Shown here one piece after another: positions 27,401 through 37,365 of a DNA stretch of 64,000 nucleotides. A program made the translations under genes and the position numbers. The first letter of the stretch is position 1, and each line of letters begins with the position of its first letter. The notes below the pieces were generated by a model that did not search any database, was not told the origin of the DNA, and saw only the letters and a program-made list of their open reading frames with translations. The stretch comes from Crossaster papposus (lineage: Eukaryota; Echinodermata; Asteroidea; Velatida; Solasteridae): the NCBI GenBank assembly GCA_037893245.1, contig JBAIAA010000868.1, positions 124,001 to 188,000 on the forward strand, written 5' to 3'.

Positions 27401-29047
27401 GCTGAATGGATGAAGGTCGTATCAATTTACATTGGTCTTTGCTTTACAGCTCTACACATGCGACCAGCCCATGTGGTTACGGTTTAATTTATGCTTGGAA
27501 TAGTGTGATCGTTCTAAGGCAACAAAATGACCCCTTTGTGGCGTTGTACCGACACCGAGTGGCGTCTGGTGTTCTGTGTGCGTTCAAATATGCATCTTAT
27601 GCGGCGGTGCGCCTTATTTGTTGAAGGTTATTTTAGGGACCTGCGCCTTATCCGCCGAGCGCCTTATCCGCCGAAAAAATTACGCTACTTAAAATCCGTG
27701 GAGGGAAGAGGGGAGAGGGGAGAAGGGAGAGGGGAGAGGGGGGGGGGGGGGGGGGGGGGAGTGCATGGCTACCGACTCTCGCCTTCCCCCCCTTTCCCTC
27801 TAACCAAAAAGATCCATTGACCATTCTCACCAACTGGCAGGATGGTCGGCAGCGGCTCAAGATTCATATCCTTTATCAGATCCCAATTACAATAGTCACG
27901 GTCCACACAGCATTTAGACATGAAGGTGGAGCTGGGCATTGGGTTCTGGCATGGGAACTGCCGCTCTGGTGGCCCCTTAGGGTCATCGTCGCACATCAGT
28001 AGGGACACCTCTCTCTAAAAAAAATTAACAAATTAAAATCAACCACAAAGAGAAACTGACTAAACAAACAAATTGTATAGAGCAGGGTCTGAACCCGTTA
28101 CCTCCGAAATGCTGTTCCGGTCCTCTACCAACTGAGCTATTAAGCACAGGTTCAAACTCCCCTTTATTCAATTTGTTTGTTCAACTTAAGAAAAAAAAAT
28201 CCTTGAATCGCGAGTGTCGCCTTTTACTGCAGTTGATCCCTATAAGTTGTGTTCTTAAAAAATACAAGTCAAATTTTGTTATTTGTAAACGATGACCTCG
28301 AATGAGTCGTACATGACTTTTGACCTCTTGAATGCAGAATTAGGGACTGCTTAGTGTCGTCTAAAACATAATTTAGGCGACACAAAAAACAATATCAGTT
28401 AAGTTCTCACCTGCTTTTGTGATTATCACTTAACCTCAAATGACCTTTGACCTCGGTAGCTGACCTTTGACACAACCTTCATATAAAGGTTGCAATATTG
28501 CATACATGACCCAAGTTTGATTGCTATTGGACCTCTATTTTTAAAATGAAACATTTGTTTACAATTCCGGCTTGTTTTACAACTTGACCTCAAATGACCT
28601 TTGCCCTCAGTACTCAACCTTTAAAGCAACCACAACAAAGGTTACACTATTGCATCTCTGACCCAATTTTGATTGGAATTGGACTTCTACTTTGCATACA
28701 AGACGAATTTCTCGAAACTTTAACCAAAATGACACGTACTTGTATACTAGGGACTATATACTACTTACAAATGAATGGTGATTGCATAGTCTCTTCCCAA
28801 ACTTTATTCGGAGGCGAGACAAAAAAGGACACAAGCTTGCCCTTCCAAAATGATGTGGTTTTGGGAACGATTTCTGAATTTCAAGGAAGCTCGACAGTGG
28901 ATTGACAAACCTGCAAATCATCTCTCATCTTCATGGCAACACAAAGCGAGTAGGAGTTTTGCAAAATGCACGTGCTGTTGGTTTGACGGCATGTCGCGTC
29001 GTTACATGCACACTTTCTGCCAACTGAACTGGTAGCAGTGTCCAGAG
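7067..29047 (-). CDS. TGF-beta/activin type I receptor serine/threonine kinase with extra Kunitz domain (9 exons; 5' exon not found)
   Basis: A single-pass membrane receptor kinase that, by family knowledge, is activated by a type II receptor at its GS box and phosphorylates R-Smads. Exons in transcript order are 29047-28911, 28014-27831, 21625-21464, 20860-20603, 18522-18292, 17485-17318, 11137-10856, 9278-9148 and 7192-7067. All have AG/GT borders, and phases match at every junction (about 559 codons). The order is ectodomain, Kunitz, transmembrane, GS box, kinase. The L45 loop reads ADNKDSGM, close to ADNKDNGT of ALK4/5/7 and unlike BMP-type receptors, which predicts Smad2/3-type signalling. 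The signal-peptide exon must lie above 29047 and was not identified. A one-to-one orthology with ALK4, ALK5 or ALK7 cannot be assigned. Confidence 0.93.
8323..8932. repeat. Putative MITE with GTGACCTGTCACCACAA termini
   Basis: 610 bp bounded by inverted copies of GTGACCTGTCACCACAA, with more inward similarity (GAGAGTAAAGTCG versus CGACTTTACTCTC). No transposase. It lies in the intron between the last two receptor exons. Confidence 0.65.
9148..9278 (-). CDS. Receptor exon: kinase C-lobe
   Basis: 131 nt, phase 1 in and phase 0 out. It encodes [20 protein letters not shown] and the following [20 protein letters not shown], closely matching the ALK4/5 C-lobe. The acceptor is CCGCAG and the donor GTAAGT. 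A MITE-like repeat begins about 45 bp upstream in the adjacent intron. Confidence 0.95.
9323..9680. repeat. Short inverted-repeat element with poly-A/T arms
   Basis: Inverted termini AGGCAT-A(n)-TGTTATGTTGGCGTAAC face each other across about 360 bp, and the interior holds a long T run (about 9391-9420). The lysine-rich open frames here are artefacts of that run. It lies 45 bp from the exon at 9148-9278. Confidence 0.6.
9928..10272. repeat. MITE family A, copy 2
   Basis: Same family as 561-922, with both termini present, in opposite internal orientation to copy 1. It lies in the intron between receptor exons 10856-11137 and 9148-9278. Confidence 0.8.
10856..11137 (-). CDS. Receptor exon: kinase catalytic core
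   Basis: 282 nt, phase 1-1. It contains the catalytic loop [12 protein letters not shown], the magnesium-binding [10 protein letters not shown] (DLG in place of DFG, normal for type I receptors), the activation and P+1 region [16 protein letters not shown], and the helix-F region [18 protein letters not shown]. All catalytic residues are present, so this is an active-kinase sequence. GC content is well above that of the flanking intron. Confidence 0.96.
11237..11566. repeat. MITE family A, copy 3
   Basis: Starts GTGGATACACCATTGG and ends GGTGTATCCTACC, with the same internal blocks as copy 1. It sits about 100 bp upstream (transcript sense) of the catalytic-core exon. Confidence 0.75.
12824..13158. 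repeat. MITE family A, copy 4 (degraded ends)
   Basis: Shares the AAATATCGAATTATTAAG and AAACGATTTACTATAA blocks with the other copies. The left terminus is lost and the right end is reduced to CCTACCTT. Confidence 0.65.
15808..16932 (-). mobile_element. Decayed Tc1/mariner-type transposon
   Basis: Inverted ends share GCAAAAGTATTTACGCACC (left about 15815, right about 16902-16922). On the minus strand around 16450-16290 a broken frame reads [11 protein letters not shown], then WPAQSPD, the hallmark segment of Tc1/mariner transposases before the last catalytic residue. Frameshifts and stops are frequent, so it is an inactive relic. Confidence 0.7.
17318..17485 (-). CDS. Receptor exon: kinase hinge region
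   Basis: 168 nt, phase 1-1, encoding [25 protein letters not shown] through [13 protein letters not shown]. The order matches ALK4/5 ([20 protein letters not shown], then GLAHLHMEIVGTQ). The first codon completes ADNKD, so the L45 loop spans this junction. The donor is GTTAGT. Confidence 0.95.
17917..18080. repeat. MITE family B, diverged copy
   Basis: Starts CCAGTTCGACCC and ends CCCGGTGCGAACTGG followed by TTAA. The interior shares the GGAAATGCATGGGTGTGCTTCC block. It lies in the intron between receptor exons at 18292 and 17485. Confidence 0.65.
18292..18522 (-). CDS. Receptor exon: GS box end and kinase N-lobe
   Basis: 231 nt, phase 1-1. It opens with [12 protein letters not shown], the conserved GS-box end and FKBP12-binding segment. 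The glycine loop GKGRYGEV and the ATP-positioning lysine in [21 protein letters not shown] follow. It ends in the L45 region (LGFIAADNK). All are diagnostic of type I receptors. Confidence 0.95.
18523..20602. other. Receptor intron with a LINE fragment
   Basis: Contains repeated CCTGCAAAATCCTCCAAT-type blocks (18590-18715, related to 17870 and 19810) and a decayed LINE 3' end at 20020-20455. Nothing else is recognised. Confidence 0.6.
20020..20455 (+). pseudogene. LINE (L2/CR1-like) reverse transcriptase C-terminal fragment
   Basis: Frameshifted plus-strand reading resembles the end of L2/CR1-type ORF2: [17 protein letters not shown], then a degraded LHWLP-like block, [16 protein letters not shown] and FQSLEQTPP. 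The order matches the intact relative at 61790-63973 (GLPKSYLDKLQRVQNTAARL, LHWLPIPARIQFKVLLLTFK, LWNRLPQNV). Confidence 0.7.
20603..20860 (-). CDS. Receptor exon: transmembrane segment and start of GS box
   Basis: 258 nt, phase 1-1. It encodes an acidic juxtamembrane stretch (DNKAEPDEP), one hydrophobic membrane helix ([20 protein letters not shown]) followed by basic RWYLLRK, and a cytoplasmic tail ending [16 protein letters not shown]. That tail is the front of the GS box phosphorylated by type II receptors. The donor is GTGAGA and joins to G-LPLLVQRT in the next exon. The GS serine/threonine run is slightly different from the vertebrate TTSGSGSG. Confidence 0.92.
21464..21625 (-). CDS. 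Receptor exon: Kunitz/BPTI domain
   Basis: 162 nt, symmetric phase 1-1, with acceptor TTTACAG and donor GTAAGT. It encodes a full Kunitz domain with six cysteines at relative positions 1, 10, 26, 34, 47 and 51, identical to BPTI spacing. Other hallmarks are [21 protein letters not shown] and DCFRQC. The P1-equivalent residue after the second cysteine is Asp (GSCDM), so trypsin-like inhibition is unlikely. The exon lies between the ectodomain exon (6.2 kb upstream) and the transmembrane exon (0.6 kb downstream) on the same strand and could be a cassette, since skipping it keeps frame. Membership in this gene is inferred from phase and position. Confidence 0.88.
23681..24042. repeat. MITE family A, copy 5, inside a LINE
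   Basis: Begins GGTAGTATACTATTTGCGG and ends AATGGTGTATCC. It interrupts a degraded copy of the LINE seen intact at 59257-60973, so it inserted after that LINE. Confidence 0.8.
24328..25312 (+). mobile_element. PIF/Harbinger-like transposon relic
   Basis: Inverted ends GGGCTGTAACTACGAAAGCT / AGCTTTCGTAGTTACAGCCC bound about 985 bp. Inside, a plus-strand frame around 24700-24780 reads [19 protein letters not shown], resembling the N-terminal region of Harbinger transposases. The catalytic DDE part is not visible, so the copy is internally deleted or decayed. Confidence 0.6.
27831..28014 (-). CDS. Receptor exon: C-terminal half of ligand-binding domain
   Basis: 184 nt, phase 0 in and phase 1 out. 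It contains the family signature [10 protein letters not shown] (CCxxDxCN), which closes the three-finger activin-receptor fold, followed by a proline-rich juxtamembrane stretch. The acceptor sits in a T-rich tract followed by repeated AG; the first AG (exon start 28014) keeps phase with the previous exon. The donor is GTGAGA. The last G completes a codon with either the Kunitz exon (GAA) or the transmembrane exon (GTG), so both joins are in frame. Confidence 0.9.
28079..28145 (-). repeat. tRNA-like sequence (tRNA pseudogene or SINE head)
   Basis: The minus strand has an A-box-like TAGCTCAGTTGGTAGAGG and a B-box-like GGGTTCAGACCC at tRNA spacing, with an anticodon-type stem-loop between them (loop ACAGCAT, formal anticodon AGC). 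The acceptor ends do not pair and loop position 33 is C, so a working tRNA is unlikely. Inverted AACAAACAAATTG / CAATTTGTTTGTT blocks flank it (28066-28080, 28168-28182). Confidence 0.6.
28441..28453 (-). promoter_or_regulatory. Perfect DR1 nuclear-receptor half-site pair
   Basis: The minus strand reads AGGTCAAAGGTCA, the consensus DR1 element (HNF4/RXR/COUP-TF class). It is part of a duplicated block of about 160 bp (28424-28530 and 28583-28690) in the receptor intron next to the first ectodomain exon. The second unit has the site mutated. Function is unproven. Confidence 0.35.
28911..29047 (-). CDS. Receptor exon: N-terminal half of ligand-binding domain
   Basis: 137 nt, opening in phase 1 after TGCAG and closing in phase 0 before GTTTGT. 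It encodes about 45 residues beginning [16 protein letters not shown], with the KCxC...C...NSTC...SLCVAMK cysteine spacing of the activin-receptor ectodomain. The phase-1 start requires an upstream exon carrying the start codon and signal peptide, which I could not find. Confidence 0.85.
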
Positions 29048-30424
29048 CTGCAAGATAGAAAACAAATCAAAAATGCTATAAAATACCAGATCACAACTTC
29101 TTGTTTGTGATTAATAAATCCTAATGTTCTTCATAGGGACTTGCACATGGGCAGTATGTACGTTCTTTGTCTCCACAATACAACGTGACAAAGTGTGTAT
29201 AAATACATGCACAGTGTACAAGGCATTGTGTATGCAATCCATAATGGCAAAATAAAAATCTGTTTGCAGTAACGTCCGTCGATGTCAGTTTTTCATAATA
29301 ATCAATAGATTGGAAAATCAATATCGAGTATACTCGATATATCGATTATTTCCCGTGTGCAAGCCTAAAAACAGCGCTCAATATACTGAAGACCGACAGT
29401 TTAATGGGGTTGCAGATATACCGGTTTTCGGCTTGATCCTCCGCGCATGTTGTCGGTCCAAACATTATCAAGTTGCGCCAGCCCGCGTGTTTATAGTTTT
29501 ACAACGAAGATAAGAAATGATTACGGTTGCTGCTTCCTAGGCAAATAGCAGGGTGCAGAGAACGCTCCCCGCATTTCCCGACTCGTGATTGGCAACCCCA
29601 AAATGACATTAGATCAATGGAGGGTTACGTCCCAAACAACCGATAGGCTGGGGCAGCATGGCCGGTTTCTTTTAAGATTTTACTGTGCAAGTGGTCGTGA
29701 ACTATAGCAGCAGGCCGCGGGTGAAACACAAAGAACAACTTCACAACGGCAGTTGGTCGTCGAACGTGTTTTATTTATTAGGCCTACTCAAATGTGTTAA
29801 GCTACAAATAAAGACGGCAGCTTTTCTAATATACTAAAGCCCTGAGATTTTCTGGATAATCTGACACTCTTTTGGCATTTTTTATATCATTTGGGAACAT
29901 CGAAATTTAGATACATCAAAATTGTTGATACATCTAAATGTCGATATTTTGATATGATTAAAAAAGTGACATCGGCGATATACAGATGTCAAAATAGTAT
30001 CGAGTATTTGAGTAATATCGATATATGGACGGGCGTTAGTTTGCAGGTTCTACGATGTTTAACCCTAACTCTGCTCAATCTAACCAGTTGACATTTTCCG
30101 TTGTGCCCTGTTGGATTTAGCAGGCAAGTCAATTGATATATTTCGAAATGCATTCAGAATTGCATTCTTTTGGGTTACTGATATTGGTAAATAACGCGAA
30201 GTTGGACTCTGTTGGATCTAACAGCAAAAAAACAAAAATAATACACAGAAGGATCTTGTCGGATTTAGCAGGCAAGTCATTTTATACATTCAGGCACCCA
30301 ACAACTTGGTGAGTTGGACTGTGTTGGATTGAGTAATATGAGCGTTTCTACGGTCATCGATCGAGTGTCAACACCAAGAAACTAGATACCCCGGTCGGTC
30401 ACCACTTTAATCAGCCTAACCATT

Positions 30425-30566
30425 GCATTTCTGATATGATTCTACAGGGCATAGAATCACTTGGCCATCGGAAAGACTCAGTCCGTCTCAGCCAGGAGAA
30501 AGTTTGGATGAATCGTCTTCAGACTATTCAACCACATGGGCTTAACATCCAACTAGGAAATGATTA
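30425..30566 (+). pseudogene. Possible Penelope-like element C-terminal fragment
   Basis: A short plus-strand reading contains RLSQEKVWMNRLQTIQPHGL then N, similar in pattern to the region near the end of Penelope-type GIY-YIG endonucleases (R-x-x-E-x-x-W-x-x-x-L-x-T-x-x-P-x-G-L-N). Only this block is recognisable and the rest is decayed. Confidence 0.35.
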
Positions 30567-31261
30567 ACTTCTATTGTTTTTCCCATTTGTCATCTGTTTC
30601 AGATTTAATCCTAGCCAGCAGTTTGTTCTTTTTTGTTCTCACTCTTTTGGTTTCCCCTTGTCCTAACCCCCCCCCCACCCCCCCTCCACATTTCTCCTAT
30701 TAATACTTCTTTGTTAGTTCTTTCTTTGATCCTACCCACACTGACCTTTCCCTTTAACCCTTCAGCCTAATTCTCCTTTTGTTGTTCCACTCTGTACATG
30801 CTTTTTCTTTTGTGTTTCTCCTGCCAGCTATGATGTGCATCATGCTGTACATGTATGTTGCCCTATATGTTTGTTTCTTGTACACAGCCATTATGTCTCT
30901 GAAGAAGATCTTGTTAAGATCGAAATATTAGGCCCTCTTAACTTATTTGATTTGTATATTTCAGGTCATTCCAGCCAGTAAGCAGTTTGCAGCAGTTTTA
31001 ATCTTATTCAAGTCATATGAGTAACAGTTTGACTCTGTTGTATTTAGCAGGTGACTAAATAGAATTTGCGTTTTGACGAAGTGACAATTATCTTTGGTAA
31101 TTAATATCTCTTAAATGAACATGATGATTATTTAATTAAACAGGGAAATGGGTTTGAGCTATTTAACTACTAGGGTATCACATCAGTTATATACATGTAT
31201 AAACAAAAAGCTCCTTGGAACACACACCGGCCCAAAATGACAGTCAAAATAAAGCATGACC

Positions 31262-31484
31262 TTTATGACGTATATAAACGCAAAAATTTCCCCAAATTCA
31301 AAACGGATGACGAATAAATACGCCAAGTTCAAGTTCGGAAATGTATGTCAGCAGCGCGCAAGGCCGGAAATGCGTGGGTGTGCTACCCAGCACTATCGGC
31401 CTGAACACGCTTCGGATCGAGTTTCGTTAAAAATAATCCCGCCCGTCGGCTCGGCGATGTTAAAATAATCCCGGCGCGAACTGG
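31262..31484. repeat. MITE family B, inverted copy lacking one end
   Basis: Reverse-complement relative of 5619-5852, ending CCGGCGCGAACTGG followed by TTAA (31485-31488). The opposite terminus is missing at about 31262. Confidence 0.7.
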
Positions 31485-34400
31485 TTAAAAAGAAAAAACA
31501 AAAACATTTTGTGTAAATTTACAGGACTATTTTAAAATGCAAATATTTTCAAAACTAGCATCTCTTTTTACATATGATTGCAATGTAAACAAAACAATCG
31601 CATTATCTTAATATTATTGCTTGTGGCAATGATAAAAACAATGTGTTTTTTGTCTTTGACATGTACATGTATGGGTACAAAATTACAATCGAGTTAAAAA
31701 TGTTTTTCAATACCACTTAACCACATTGACACAATGTACACATCCATGTATGGCACAGATAATACATGCCCACAATTGTTCATAGTCTAGCCACATGGAA
31801 GGAACATGTCTAGCCATCAAATATGGACTTTACATTGTGCATACTGTACTTATACTGTACATGTACATTTGTACATGTACATGTACAGCCAGTGGTGTTT
31901 TGCCATAACAACCAAGGATATCCTATTGTGTTTCTCTTTCTTTCTGTACTATAACCTAACCCCATAAACTTAACATACACGTCTGGGGACAAAATTCAAT
32001 GAAGGACAAACGCCTGACGACTGAAAGGATCTATTGTTCTACATGTACATGTACATGTCAAAGGTGTTAGGATGTTACGAAAAACAAAAAATGCGAAGCC
32101 GTGCAAACAAGAGCGGAGTTGGTCAAGTACATGTACGCGTACATGTAAAACCGCGGGAATCTCCCATGCCTAATGTACATGCTACTAGTCCTACTTATTA
32201 TATTAGACAGGTACACATGGTTTGAATGGAAATGGGTCAACTCGTACCCGAGTCAACTTGTACCCAAACATGTTTAGCGTCATGCCTTTATTTTAAAGGA
32301 AGGAGGCCCTTTTTCCTTTTTTTTCTTCAAAATGGCCGCCCGACACATCTTAATTCGAGTCATGCAGTAAACATGTCACACCCTATCTTCCAATTTAAAA
32401 TTAAAACATGGTTCACCCACGATTGGGGCGATCAAGTATGTACCGTACATGACTACACGTCGCACCCTAGCCTTCCTATTAGAAAAAAATGTATTTCCAG
32501 AGCATGTACTTTTTTTCCTTCTTTTTTGCCAAAATGGTCAAATTTATCATTTTTTTCAAAAATAAAAAATAAAATAAAAAAGGAGGCTGCCCCAAAAAAG
32601 AAAGCGGGCGGTGATGCTAAAAATGTTTTTTTTATTTGGCCTAAACTTGTAGTCGATATTGTTGTTAAATGATAATCTCTAGTATACAGTAATATTCTGT
32701 TCAAAGTCATTATTGCTCTTTAACCCCAACTCCCAACCCCATTTTTCTTACACATAACCAGAATGTGCAGCATGAACTGTGCGTCAGGCGTCAGCACATG
32801 AAGACCCAGCTCGGCAATATGGCGGAATCGACGGTTGTTTCATGAAATACCATTAACTGACGCATGATGCAGCATAATGCGGCTGAAGACAGACTCGGTT
32901 AGATGATTTAAAGATTGCAAAAACAAACCTACATTTGTTTACATAACCAGAATCAGGGTTGTCACCAGACCATTTAATGAGCCGGGTAATTTGTGCCATC
33001 GATCCGCGATATCGCCCGAGGCGGCTGTGAAAAACAGAATTCAGTACAGTGTAGGGACCTGTAGCCAGTCTATACATGAGAGTAGTCCGGTGCCGTGTTT
33101 TTAGTAGTAAACAACTCAACTACTTTGATATGTTTGCCATGCCACGTTCGGTTCTCCACTGCAGGTAAGTACTTCGGTGCGCGATGCGTGGCAACCCATG
33201 GCAAGCAGCATTATGAAAACCAGTGTGCGGGAGCGCACGTACGCTACGTACAATTTTACTTTCATAATGGGTCACAACGTTAACGTTAACACTTTCGAAT
33301 ACATAGGGCCTTTTCGAAACCGTTGCTTCGTCTTTGGCTTTGGCTTCGCCTCCGAATTCCGAAATAATGAGAAGCAAATAAAAATGGAATAAAATTGAAA
33401 TAGTCTAACTTTTTGGTTCACATCAATCGAGTGAATGTTTCTGAAGTACAACAGGCGTCAGAATGTGGCTGGAGATCTTGCAGTTGGGAGTCAAAAATCG
33501 CCTTAAGCCAAAGACGAAGACGAAGCCAGGGATTCAAAAAGGCCCATAGTATAATTAAAATGGAAAGGGGCACGACGGCCAAGTGGCCGTAAGGTACGTG
33601 TTTTTTTTAAGGGGCTTCACGGCAATTGGCTGGGGCATCGCGGCAATGGCCGCTGGTGGCCGCTGTTAAGGTTGAGGCATGAGTTAGGGTAAGAAATTTG
33701 AGCCGGGCGGTAAGGCTGAACTTGACCTTGAGTACCGGGCGGAAATTTTGGGAGCTGGGTAGCACCGCCCGGCGCCGCCCGAATGAACTCTGCTAGCCTG
33801 CTTTGGCATTTCATAAAAACAACCCTTGGTTTTGTTGGTGCGACGAGTGCGCACACGTCGATTTTTGCCATATTGCCGAGCTACCGTAAGTCTTCATCAT
33901 GTGCTGACGCGCAGTTCATGCTGCAAGAAAGAGACAAAATACACCAGACGAAACCATGGAAAAGTTGAAATATCGATGCGCTATGGTTAGTGAATTCACT
34001 GGACGTGAATTCTTCGGGGGTACTCACGATTAATTCTTAACCTGCAAATCAAGGAAATTTGATGCAAGTTTGACAGCGACTAGAGTACTTCTGCTGTCCG
34101 CCATTGTTAGATGTGGCATTGTGGGATGCCTTTGACGTCACAGGTTAAAGTTTATCGATCGTGTCAGAAACAATTGTAAACAAGCGCGCTGCCGGGTTGC
34201 AGGGTAAGCAGCGACTGTTTTATGACACGGTACAAGCTGTACTGTGGCTGCTGAGGAGACACCACTCGCTCTAGCTTTGGGCGGAGATGGCGCACAACGC
34301 TTGCAAGGAGTATGGCAATGCAAAATTATTTATAATTATTACTATTAGTTCTATTACTAATCGCTGGAAAACTGGCATCGAATTTCCTTGATTTTCAGGT

Positions 34401-34670
34401 CAAGAATTGATCGCGAGTACCCTCGGTGTACCCCTCGAGCCCTTTAACTTAGTTCAGCTTGGACACGTATGAAAGGCTATTTAGACGATTTAAAGGTATT
34501 TTGTTAAGTATTTTTGTGGATTTTGGTGACATTTTGAACCACATTTAAGACCTTATGCTTTTTCAATATTACACTGGCTCAGACTAGTAGTAGTGCCAGA
34601 TCATGTTCAAATGTTAAAAACGATAACTAGAGTACAGTAACTCGACAACTGCGGGGCTATAGGTAGGGAT

Positions 34671-34866
34671 AATAAGGTGTTTCACAGTATGCGCTATCTT
34701 GTTCACAAGGGGCAAAATGAACACGCGTTGCTAGATGCGCGGACATTTTAGAATGAACGCATGATGACTTAGAAGCACAAACATTTTTGTTCGACAATGT
34801 GTACACAGCAACGCGTGTGAATTTGCCTTGTGAACAAGATGGCGCATTACCGTGAAACACCTTATT
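34671..34866. repeat. Small palindromic MITE
   Basis: Inverted ends of about 40 bp (AATAAGGTGTTTCACRGTA...CTTGTTCACAAGG and complement) enclose about 200 bp. No coding capacity. Confidence 0.6.
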
Positions 34867-36099
34867 AACCTCTATCTAAACTCTATCCATTATGGCATTA
34901 TGGTGGTGAGTTGTTTCATTTATTCATTTATTTTCATTTATTATTTCGCAGGGCAAAATAGATACATATTTACAATTAAGGGTGTGCGTTTACGGGTAGT
35001 ACGGGACCCGGGTACCCTATTCCCGTCACGGTCGGGTACCCGGGTACCCGTGACTATTATTAGAATCATAACAAAAACCCGGAAGTATACACCGCGTCGG
35101 CACGTGCATGTACATCCCCGCTCACTCCACAAGCAAGCTGCAGCGCGACTGCCGCGCTGGCATGGCGTGCTTACTTCCCCTGCATTCCGCAACTAAACAA
35201 ATGCAAGGGCCTACTTTGCAACTCAGGGTTCGACGCAAACAAATTCTAGTCACTCAAAACAGCGGGTAGTCAAAACCCTTTTCTAAGTAGTCCGGCGGTC
35301 CAGTGAAAAAAAAGTTAAGTGCGTGGTTTTCAGAGCTAGATTGTCAACAGCGATCCCGTATTGCGTGGAGTTTACTCTCAGCTTAATAAATGTTTGTAAA
35401 TGAATTGACTTGCCGCTCCCCATAATTGCACTCTACAGTGGCACGTCTTTTTCCAAAATAAATAAGGTTCAATGAACTAAATCCTTTGAGTGAGCCGACA
35501 CGAAATGTAGCAAAAAAGCCCACCGCAGTTCCTGGCTGGCCCCAGAGTTGATACAATAGAACCAAATACCTCTCCTGCAGTATCAGGTTTCAAAACCACA
35601 TTCCAGGTACAGGTCCGTGGGATCGTGAATTAATTCAGCACATTTCCCAAAAAGTAAACCTCGGAAAAACTTACTCAAAGGACAACTGTAACAAAACACT
35701 AGCAGCTGTCAGAATTGTCGGTAAATAGACTTCAAAGGCATTTTTTTATCACAATGACTTCAAAGAAAGCACAATCATCTGTTAGGCTGCTATCTAGACA
35801 TCGGGAAATTGTCGGTAAAGACGTTTTACTCAGATGTTTTCTAACAATTTATCGGCACGCAATGAACATAAAAGACGCTTGCCTTTCTGAAATAATGTGT
35901 CAACATTTACAAAGGCAGTTTCGGGTAATAAATTCGATAAATTGGAGCCGGGTACCCGCAATCAGCGGTCGGGTTACGGGTACCCGGGTACCCGGCACGG
36001 CCTTATTTACAATCAGACATTAGAAAGTTAAGAATATTCATTTTTAACAGTAACAAGTTATCAAGTAAGTAAACAAGTTACTACATCAGTACATGTACT

Positions 36100-36955
36100 A
36101 CCCCTAGAACTCTGGGGCTTCCGACGCCCGTAGGGCGGAGCCCCATAGACAGAGAAGGTTTTTACAGGTTAACCGCCGTTAAACAATAGAAACCGTGAAC
36201 AAAAAGCAGGCAATAACTCCCATACTGCTGCACGGTCTACCCTCAGCAAAAATGTGTATGAGTACACCTTATCAACTCACCCAGCCACTGCCCACCAAAA
36301 ACCGGTCGAATCTCGGCCAATTTCTGTAAAAAAGTTGAAAACTATCTCCGTTCCGCAAACGCGACTGTTACAAGATGGCGGATAACATCGTTCAATGGGT
36401 GCTGTTTTCCAAACCCTGGTTTTGGTCTATTGTGGCTGTGATGATGATGATGATGATGATCATGCATTTGTAAAGCGCCATCTATCTAGTTGCATATTCC
36501 GAGGCGCTGCCAGGAACACCGGGGCAAACCCCTTCTCTTAGCGAAGTGCCTCTGGCGCATTGCTAAACTGTATGAATAAGGCCGCGCAAGATGAAGCTTG
36601 TGTTTCAAAAACGGCTAATGCGCTTGCGGCTAGGCTGCGGCTTGAAATTACGCACTAGTTATCCGCCATCTTGAACTGTGGCGTTTGCGGAACAGGGATA
36701 GTTTTCACCTTTTTTACAGAAATTGGCCGAGATTCGACCGGTTTTGGGTGGGCAGTGGCTGGGTGAGTTGAGGTACTCATACAAATTTTTGCTGGGGGTA
36801 GACCGTGCAGCAGTATGGGAGTTATTGCCTGCTTTTTGTGCACGGTTTCTATTGTTTAACGGCGGTTAACCTGTAAAAATGGTACGTAAAAACCCTCTCT
36901 ATCTATGGGGCTCCGCCCTACGGGCGTCGGGAGCCCCAGAGTTCTAGGGGTATAC
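36100..36955. repeat. Foldback element with about 290-bp inverted arms
   Basis: Arms 36100-36385 and 36658-36955 are inverted copies with a few mismatches (CTAGAACTCTGGGGC...AGATGGCGGATAAC). The spacer carries an ATG trinucleotide run (about 36437-36460). No transposase, so a non-autonomous foldback element is inferred. Confidence 0.75.
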
Positions 36956-37365
36956 ATGTAATATGTATTTTCATTCAATTCAGGAACAAGACAAGAGTCG
37001 AGACAAAATACGAAATTCGACAAAATACAACGAGAATACTGCACGCCCCTGCAGGATTGCTAAAAAGTGAACTCGATCACTATCAAGTACTACTCTCTGT
37101 ATGATATTGATAACATGATAAAAACAGACAAATTAGGTGAACTGTGCAGCGGACCGTTTGGGAGTTATGACCTGCACTGCAGAGAGAACCACATTTTACA
37201 ATTGTCATTTTTGTATGTGGTTGTAGTACAGTACGTCAAAGCCCCTTAGTTGTGAGGTAGTGTTTTTTATCGTAAAATAGATTGTTCGAAATCCATCGGC
37301 GCGTGGCGTTGATAATGAAACGTTACACGCCGTGTTCACGGGACCAACATTTATTTAGATCAAGC

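Noticed and set aside
28079-28145. Functional tRNA-Ala (AGC)
   Set aside because: Acceptor ends do not pair and position 33 is not T; better explained as a tRNA-derived repeat.
31850-32150. TACATG-rich stretch as regulatory element
   Set aside because: Simple-sequence repeat common across the window; no specific signal.
32226-32710. 148-aa and 85-aa frames
   Set aside because: Low-complexity A/T-rich translation on both strands without recognisable domain or codon bias.
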